Shown here one piece after another: positions 58,744-64,000 of a DNA stretch of 64,000 bases; position 1 is the first letter of the stretch, and each line of letters opens with the position of its first letter. Source of the stretch: Megaleporinus macrocephalus (Eukaryota > Chordata > Actinopteri > Characiformes > Anostomidae); the NCBI GenBank assembly GCA_021613375.1, contig CM038719.1, positions 34,492,247 to 34,556,246 on the forward strand, written 5' to 3'. The notes beneath the pieces were generated by a model. It did no database searches, was not told the DNA's origin, and saw only the letters and a list, made by a program, of their open reading frames with translations. Both the position numbers and the translations under genes were made by a program.

Positions 58744-58773
58744 GTGTTGTGAATATTTCTTTATTCACAACAC
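58744..58773. repeat. Perfect 12-bp stem hairpin
   Basis: GTGTTGTGAATA (58744-58755) pairs exactly with TATTCACAACAC (58762-58773) across a 6-base TTTCTT loop. No T run or gene context makes it a terminator; function unknown. Confidence 0.9.
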
Positions 58774-58862
58774 AGTATAGTTTGTATATTTCTATACATA
58801 CTATAGGGTCTGTTAAAAGCTTGTTCATACAGATGGGCACACTGAATGCTACAGAGGTTACG

Positions 58863-58993
58863 AGAAGTTTATGGCTCAGTGAATCCCGTCATTTATGGCA
58901 GGAACCCCCAGGGAGGCTGCCCCAAACCCAGGAGATAACGGCTTGGCCAGATGGATCACATAGGCAAGATGGAACATGAAGGCAGGCCTATAA
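58863..58993 (+). repeat. Unclassified interspersed repeat, copy 2
   Basis: Matches 650-778 in the same orientation from AAGTTTATGGCTCAG through GATGGATCACAT-GG. Slightly longer on its right, ending near AGGCAGGCCTATAAG. Confidence 0.55.
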
Positions 58994-59099
58994 GAGGCCT
59001 ATAACTAATATGTCTAGTGCGCATATTAGTTAAACACAGCATACATAACCTGACAAGCAGATGTATTAGCCATGCAGTGCATATATTAGTCAACTAGTG

Positions 59100-59870
59100 G
59101 ATATATTAATTGAGAAGTCTTGGCCCCCTCTACAGCAAGCACTCCAAGGACAGTTTCCACTGGTCTCGTTTCTAAAACATCCTCAGGTCTAAAACTTTGG
59201 GGCCAGTTTTCTGTTGCTGTACTGTTAGAGGAGGAGGAGGGGCTTGTGTCAGCAGAGCGAACGAGACCGAGAACGAGAGCTAGAACATAGAGAAAAACTG
59301 GGACTAAGAATTGGTCATTGTGACAGCAAAGCTGCTGAGGTTTCAAACGGACTGGTCATTAGAGCTGTGACCTCTTAGACTTGCTCAAACCCCACTGGTC
59401 ACTGTGGGTCAATGGTGAGGCACAGTGACCAGTCATTCTGCCACAACGCCGCACCAGACAGGTCATGACCTCATCAGCTCTGCTGACCATGCCGGATGGG
59501 GTCGAGTCACTGGGAAGCTGCAGCCGAGAACTGCGGCGGGATCTCTTGTGGTTGCAGCTGCAGCGCGACTGCCAAAGCTCAGTAGAACCTGGCTTACAGC
59601 CAGAACTCCACAAAATACTCATTTACTGTCCCCCCATTACGCCAAACTGGGTCGAGTAATCTCCAGTAAATAGACAAAACGGAAGACACGTGTCCAAACA
59701 AGCGACTAGACACGTGCACAGTACTGACCCTCAAATATCAAACATACAATCACTGAGCTCTTTCTTAGGAACACTAATAAAATAAATACTGGGTGGTGTC
59801 TTCTTTCACTCTTGTAAGGTTGGATGTGTTGTGTGTTCTGAGGGGCTTTTCTGCTCAACACAATTGTACA
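59100..59870. other. Unique spacer, no gene supported
   Basis: Several 64-87 codon frames overlap on both strands at 59086-59673. None shows a recognisable domain, although the segment is non-repetitive and GC-balanced. Confidence 0.4.
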
Positions 59871-59970
59871 GAGTGGTTATCAGACTTACTGTAGCCTTTC
59901 TGTCAGCTTAAACCAGTCTGGCCATTTTCTGCTGACCTCTTTCATCGCTGGATGTTTTTTCTTTACTGCA
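59871..59970 (-). mobile_element. Tc1-type transposon fragment (left copy)
   Basis: GAGTGGTTATCAGACTTACT, GTAGCCTTTCTGTCAGCTTA and AACCAGTCTGGCCATTTTCT are the reverse complement of an internal transposase segment of the fish Tc1-type element with GGCCACTTTATTAGG-like termini. A deletion joins it to GCTGGATGTTTTTTC. It is repeated at 60534-60640. Confidence 0.7.
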
Positions 59971-60533
59971 CTCTGTGTTCTCCGCCGCTTACTTAATTAA
60001 ATTGAGATACTGGACGAATACTAGCCGAACAGTGGACACTAGTGAACAGATATTTGAATTGACTACTGAACCTATTAGCTACTGAATGGACACATCAGTG
60101 GAGTAGTGGATATTAGTCAACGAGTGGGTATATTAGTCTAGTAAATATTAGTGGAATACTGGATATATTAACCAAGTAATGGCTAAATTTTCTGAACAGT
60201 GGGCGTATTAGTGGACTAGTGGGTATATTAATCAACTAGTCAATGTATTAATGGGCTAATTAGTGTATAGTTAGCTGACTAATGGTCATATGCAGACTAG
60301 TGGATATATCTAATGACTAGTGTACATATCAGTAGACTAGTGGCCATATTAGTAGTTGAACGGAAATATTAGCCATGTAGTGTACATTAGCAAGTGGGTA
60401 TATTAATCAAGTAGTTAAAAAATATTAGTAATATATGTAGTCAATAGCAACAGATATTATTAGTAGACTAGTGGCTAGTCATTTAATTTTTAGCCATCTA
60501 ATGTACATACTTGTGGACTAATGGATATGTTGG
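59971..60533 (+). repeat. Duplicate of 57336-57882
   Basis: Begins CTCTGTGTTCTCC like 57336 and ends ATGTACATACTTGTGGACTA ATGG like 57880, with several small indels but high similarity (for example TAATGGGCTAATTAGTGTAT in both). The duplicate is bordered on each side by the same Tc1 fragment in direct orientation. Confidence 0.9.
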
Positions 60534-60660
60534 TGGTTATCTGACTTACTGTAGCCTTTCTGTCAGCTTGAACCAGTCTGGCCATTTTCTGCTGACCTCT
60601 TTCATCGCTGGATGTTTTTTCTTTATTGCACTATTCTATATGAGGGCCATCATGCCACTC
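60534..60660 (-). mobile_element. Tc1-type transposon fragment (right copy)
   Basis: GGTTATCTGACTTACTGTAG through GCTGGATGTTTTTTCTTTAT matches 59874-59965 with few differences and continues further (GAGGGCCATCATGCCACTCT, near 60641), which fits the upstream part of the same transposase gene read on the minus strand. Confidence 0.7.
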
Positions 60661-60731
60661 TCAAAATCACAATTCACGCATTCTGATGGCTAACATGAAC
60701 ATTAAATGAAGCCACTATTGGCAGATACATT

Positions 60732-60867
<136 letters not shown>

Positions 60868-61235
60868 CTTAAATATATTTTTAAGCCTGTGGGTCAGTAT
60901 TTAGGCCAATTGCACATTCTATATCTGGAGTAACATATTCTGATCCACTCTCAGCAAAAGGCCACTATGATCTCGCTATGTCCTCTGAGTCCGAGAGAGA
61001 GAGAGAGACAGAGAGAGAGAGGGTTGCTCTTTGAACTGTGGGGGGAGTGCTGTGTGAGTGAGTGGTATTTGTGCTGCTCCGCGGGGAGAGTTCTGTTCAG
61101 GACTAAAAGCGCTAACAGCAACACACTGTAAACACGCCCTGAATACACTCTCCAGCATTTCATCACTGTACACACTCACAGGCACACACAGTGACAAGCA
61201 GGGGACTTGGACTGGAAATGTAAACAACCAAAAGT

Positions 61236-61270
<35 letters not shown>

Positions 61271-62034
61271 TTATATATATACACAACTAAGCCATTAACA
61301 GAGATAATGGTAGGTTAAATATATATGTAGTCTTCATTTATAGGGTTCTTATATTAAGAGGTGTCTGTCACAAACCTTAACCTCTACATGTACACCACAC
61401 ATTTTCAAATCATGACACAACAAAACCCCACAAAGAGTTTTAGTCTGTGGGAGGAGTCTTATTTTCGCTACACCCCTGCCTTTCAGAGCCAGAGGTGAGA
61501 CTCCATCCCTGTCCCTCATGGCCCCATGGCGAAAATATAGATCCCACTGTTTAAAGTAAATGTGTCCTAAAGCATGGAAACAGAAACCCACTGAAACAGA
61601 TTTTCAGAAACATTCTTTGTGTTGAAAGAAAAATACAGTGATTTCATATGTGAACTGTTCAGCACTGTGTTTGCTAGTCATGTACTGGTGGAGAAAAAGA
61701 GGAATGTTCAATTCATTTATTAATGTATTTATTTAAATTCACTTTGTTTACTTATCTTTATAAAATAACCATAATCATGGTCTGTGATGCGTTTTGATTA
61801 CAAACTAATCTGGTGGACTCACTGAAAAAGGAGTTTGAGAGGGTTTATAAGGCGTCGCCTGAACTTCTATTGAAGGGAATGAGAGCGAGCTTGGTCGCTG
61901 TCCGTGGTGCTGAAATCACTGCTGTTTCTTCCAGAACCTGAATCCACAGTTTAATCCTATACAGATGTGTAATTACAGAGTATCAACCTGATAATAACCT
62001 CCTAATACACATATATAAACATACATTTGTCTCT
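60868..62034. other. Intergenic, simple repeats only
   Basis: (GA)n at 60994-61021 and (CA)n at 61236-61264. No gene is supported. Confidence 0.5.
61236..61264. repeat. (CA)n microsatellite
   Basis: Pure CA run of about 29 bases. Confidence 0.95.
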
Positions 62035-62812
62035 CGTTCACCCTCTCTCTCGTTCTCCCTTTCATTCCCTATCTAGTTTTCATTCACCCTCTCTCTCTTC
62101 ACTCCCTTGCTCTCTTTCTCCTATTGTCACTCTCTCCCATATTCTCTCTTCAGCCAGTGTAGTTCAGTTTGATACAGATTAGACTGTATACAGTACAGTG
62201 TTGACAAAGCATTCTAGCAATGACGACAATGACAATAACATCATAAACAAACAGCAAATAATAACAACAACATTTATGTTTACATAAACAATAAACATTA
62301 TAATTATATAAATGGTGTGTATATGTGTGTACTGGGGGGTGGATAAGGTAGGGTGGGCTCGGTAGGATAGAGGTATAGGAGTTACGCACTGTATCTCTTT
62401 CTTGCTGTCTCTCTCTCTCATTCTCTCTCTCCCTCCATTTTTTCTCTTTCTCTCTCTCTCCATTTCCTCTCTCTTTACTTCTGTCCTTTTTCTTCTCCTT
62501 TCTCTCATTCATCTCTTCACGTTCCTCTTTCATTCCATCCCTCTCCATTCTCTCTTTTTCTCTTTTCATTCTCTCTCTTCACTCTCTTTTTCTGTCTGTA
62601 ACTTTTTCACCCTCTCTTCACTGTCTCTCATTCCCTCTCTCTTGACCCCCTCATGCTTTTGCCTTGTTATTCTCTATCTTTTGATTCTTCTTCTCCCTGT
62701 CTATTCACTCTCTCTCTCTATTTACTTTCATTCTGTCACTCATTCTCTCATCCTCTCTCTCTCTTCACTTTCATTCTGTCTCTTATTCTCTCTCTCTCTC
62801 ACACAGTGTGTG
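62035..62812 (+). repeat. Long polypyrimidine (CT-rich) tract
   Basis: Two CT-rich blocks (62035-62150 and 62395-62812) with a normal-composition interval between. The second block is overwhelmingly C and T for about 400 bases with irregular TCTCTC, TTTCTC and CTCATTC words. Purine- or pyrimidine-biased frames here (for example 62402-62851) are composition artefacts. Confidence 0.92.
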
Positions 62813-63339
62813 TTGGATCATTTGGGTTGGATCCTCCACTGTTGTGGATAAGTCCTGGTTGACGAAGCCTATAATTGCTTTTTTCCGAATCTCACTGGAA
62901 GCTCAGTGTGGTCTTTCCCAGTTTATCCCTCTACTGATGAATGCTCAGGCCTGGGGTTCAGCATCACTGAGGACACTGTTCCCCTCCAGCAGGAAATATA
63001 TATATATATTATATATATATATATATATATATTGTTGAAATAACTGACCTGTATTCGTGGTTTAAAGTAGCCAGAGGAAAAGAACAGTGTTCAAGCTGTG
63101 GTATGCTTATGTTGCATTTACATATTTATGGTATGCCATCAACAGCAAACTGGAAACTCCTTCGTTCTGAACATTCTGTCAGAAGATCAATTTTCACCAT
63201 TTTTGCCATCGACAGTGGAATAAACCAGATGCTGATTTGTTTAGAAGGCCAGCCTTGTTCCTACCTAAAATAAATAACATGCACATGTAGAGTTCTTCTA
63301 TTGCTAATTTTGCCAGTGATGCTGTCACCATGCAAGTGT
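62813..63339. other. Intergenic with a (TA)n run at 62997-63032
   Basis: No gene is visible. The TA run is interrupted once (TATATTATAT). Confidence 0.6.
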
Positions 63340-64000
63340 TCCATCAGGAAGACTAAAGTAATTCCTGTTGGACTGCTATTTGTGTGGGTTGTGGTTATTG
63401 TTGATGTGAGTGGTCACTGTGGTTGTAGTGGGCTGGCGTAGACTGAATTTGGTTGCCAGTTGCCATCAGAAGTACACTTTGGCACTGTTGTTGTAGTGGG
63501 GTAAGTCCAGGGCTAAATTTGGTTGCTATTTGCCATGAGAAGTACACTTTGGCACCAATGTTCAGGGTTGGACTGGCCATCAGGAAGACCAGAGCAATTC
63601 CTGTTGGACTGTTATGTGAGTGGGTTGCTGTTATTGGTGTGAGGGGAGGTCACTCTGGTTGTAATGGTCTGGCGTAGACCAAAGTCCAGGGCTGAATTTG
63701 GTTGCCAGTTGGCATCAGAAGTACACTTTGGCACCAATGTTCAGGGTTGGACAGGCCATCAGAAAGACCAGAGCAATTCCGGTTGGGACTGTTATGTGAG
63801 TGGGTTGTGGTTATTGGTGTGAGGAGAGGTCACTCTGGTTGTAGTGGGCTGGTGTAGACCAAAGTCCAGGGCTGAATTTTGCCAGGTTGCCAGTTGCCAT
63901 CAGAAGTACACCTTGGCACCAATGTTCAGGGTTGGACTGGCCATCAGGAAGACCAGAGCAATTCCTGTTGGACTGCTAAGTGTGTGGGTTGCGGTTATTG
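63340..64000 (+). repeat. ~182-bp tandem repeat running off the window
   Basis: GACTGGCCAT or a variant occurs at 63571, 63750 and 63935, giving spacings of 179 and 185 bp; an earlier shortened unit starts near 63341. Unit blocks: GACCAGAGCAATTCCTGTTG, GAGGTCACTCTGGTTGTA, CCAGTTGCCATCAGAAGTAC. Within 63430-63570 a half-unit (GCCAT-AGAAGTACACTTTGGCAC) is doubled. The array continues beyond position 64000. Confidence 0.92.

Noticed and set aside
62402..62851. 149-codon Leu/Ser-rich forward frame resembling membrane segments
   Set aside because: Produced by the polypyrimidine tract; CT-rich DNA always reads as Leu, Ser, Phe and Pro.

Overview
The window looks like a teleost fish genome, probably a repeat-rich ostariophysan-type fish. 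It has one vertebrate neuronal gene in a mostly AT-rich background, at least four kinds of Tc1/mariner and hAT-like DNA-transposon remnants typical of fish, many long (TA)n and (GA)n microsatellites, and an exceptional number of minisatellite arrays. No bacterial genes, rRNA, tRNA or CRISPR array is visible. The order and species cannot be fixed from the sequence alone.

Only one intact protein-coding gene is supported: elfn2 on the minus strand (47872-50580, 902 residues). It encodes a single-pass synaptic adhesion protein with a signal peptide, five leucine-rich repeats, an LRRCT cap, a fibronectin III domain, a transmembrane helix and a long cytoplasmic tail ending in a KVQF protein-phosphatase-1 docking motif. 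The whole coding sequence lies in one exon. A strong splice acceptor 285 bases upstream shows that at least one 5' non-coding exon lies further out. Several low-repeat, homeodomain-motif-rich stretches around it (8.4-8.7, 16.9-17.1, 20.9-21.4, 30.6-30.9, 40.7-40.9, 45.0-46.7 and 56.4-56.7 kb) could be conserved regulatory DNA.

Layout: 0-3 kb holds a Tc1 transposase remnant, a fold-back element and a short terminal-inverted-repeat element. 3.9-7.3 kb carries two arrays of a 42-bp repeat. 9.5-9.9 kb is a MITE. 11.3-13.2 kb is a 75-bp minisatellite and 13.9-15.4 kb a ~195-bp tandem repeat. 15.56-16.49 kb is a non-autonomous hAT-like element with an 8-bp target duplication. 22.0-22.8 and 29.7-30.5 kb are two ~755-bp copies of one element in opposite orientation. 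24.5-26.3 kb is a 36-bp minisatellite with no net indels and a 432-bp higher-order repeat. 27.7-28.8 kb is a 3'-truncated Tc1 element with a frameshifted transposase. 31.4-33.7 kb has two more arrays of the 41/42-bp repeat. 34.7-36.5 kb is a GGTTCTTT-rich duplicated repeat field. 39.3 and 44.1-44.7 kb are 19-bp and 38-bp arrays. 47.9-50.9 kb is elfn2. 51.4-52.6 kb is a tandemly expanded MITE interior. 53.4-53.95 kb is an internally deleted Tc1 element. 54.5-55.9 kb is a 45-bp minisatellite. 57.3-60.7 kb is an ACTAGT-rich degenerate repeat with a ~560-bp duplication bracketed by Tc1 fragments. 62.0-62.8 kb is a polypyrimidine tract. 63.3-64.0 kb is a ~182-bp satellite running off the window.

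The most interesting theme is the origin of the minisatellites. The 41/42-bp arrays carry a core resembling the terminal inverted repeat of a fish Tc1-type transposon, and internal pieces of what looks like the same transposon lie elsewhere in the window. The 36-bp array appears to have grown inside a dispersed repeat. Because units of 36, 42, 45 and 75 bp are all multiples of three, these arrays give long spurious open frames that should not be annotated as genes. Family identifications of transposons rest on recognition of sequence, not on a database search.
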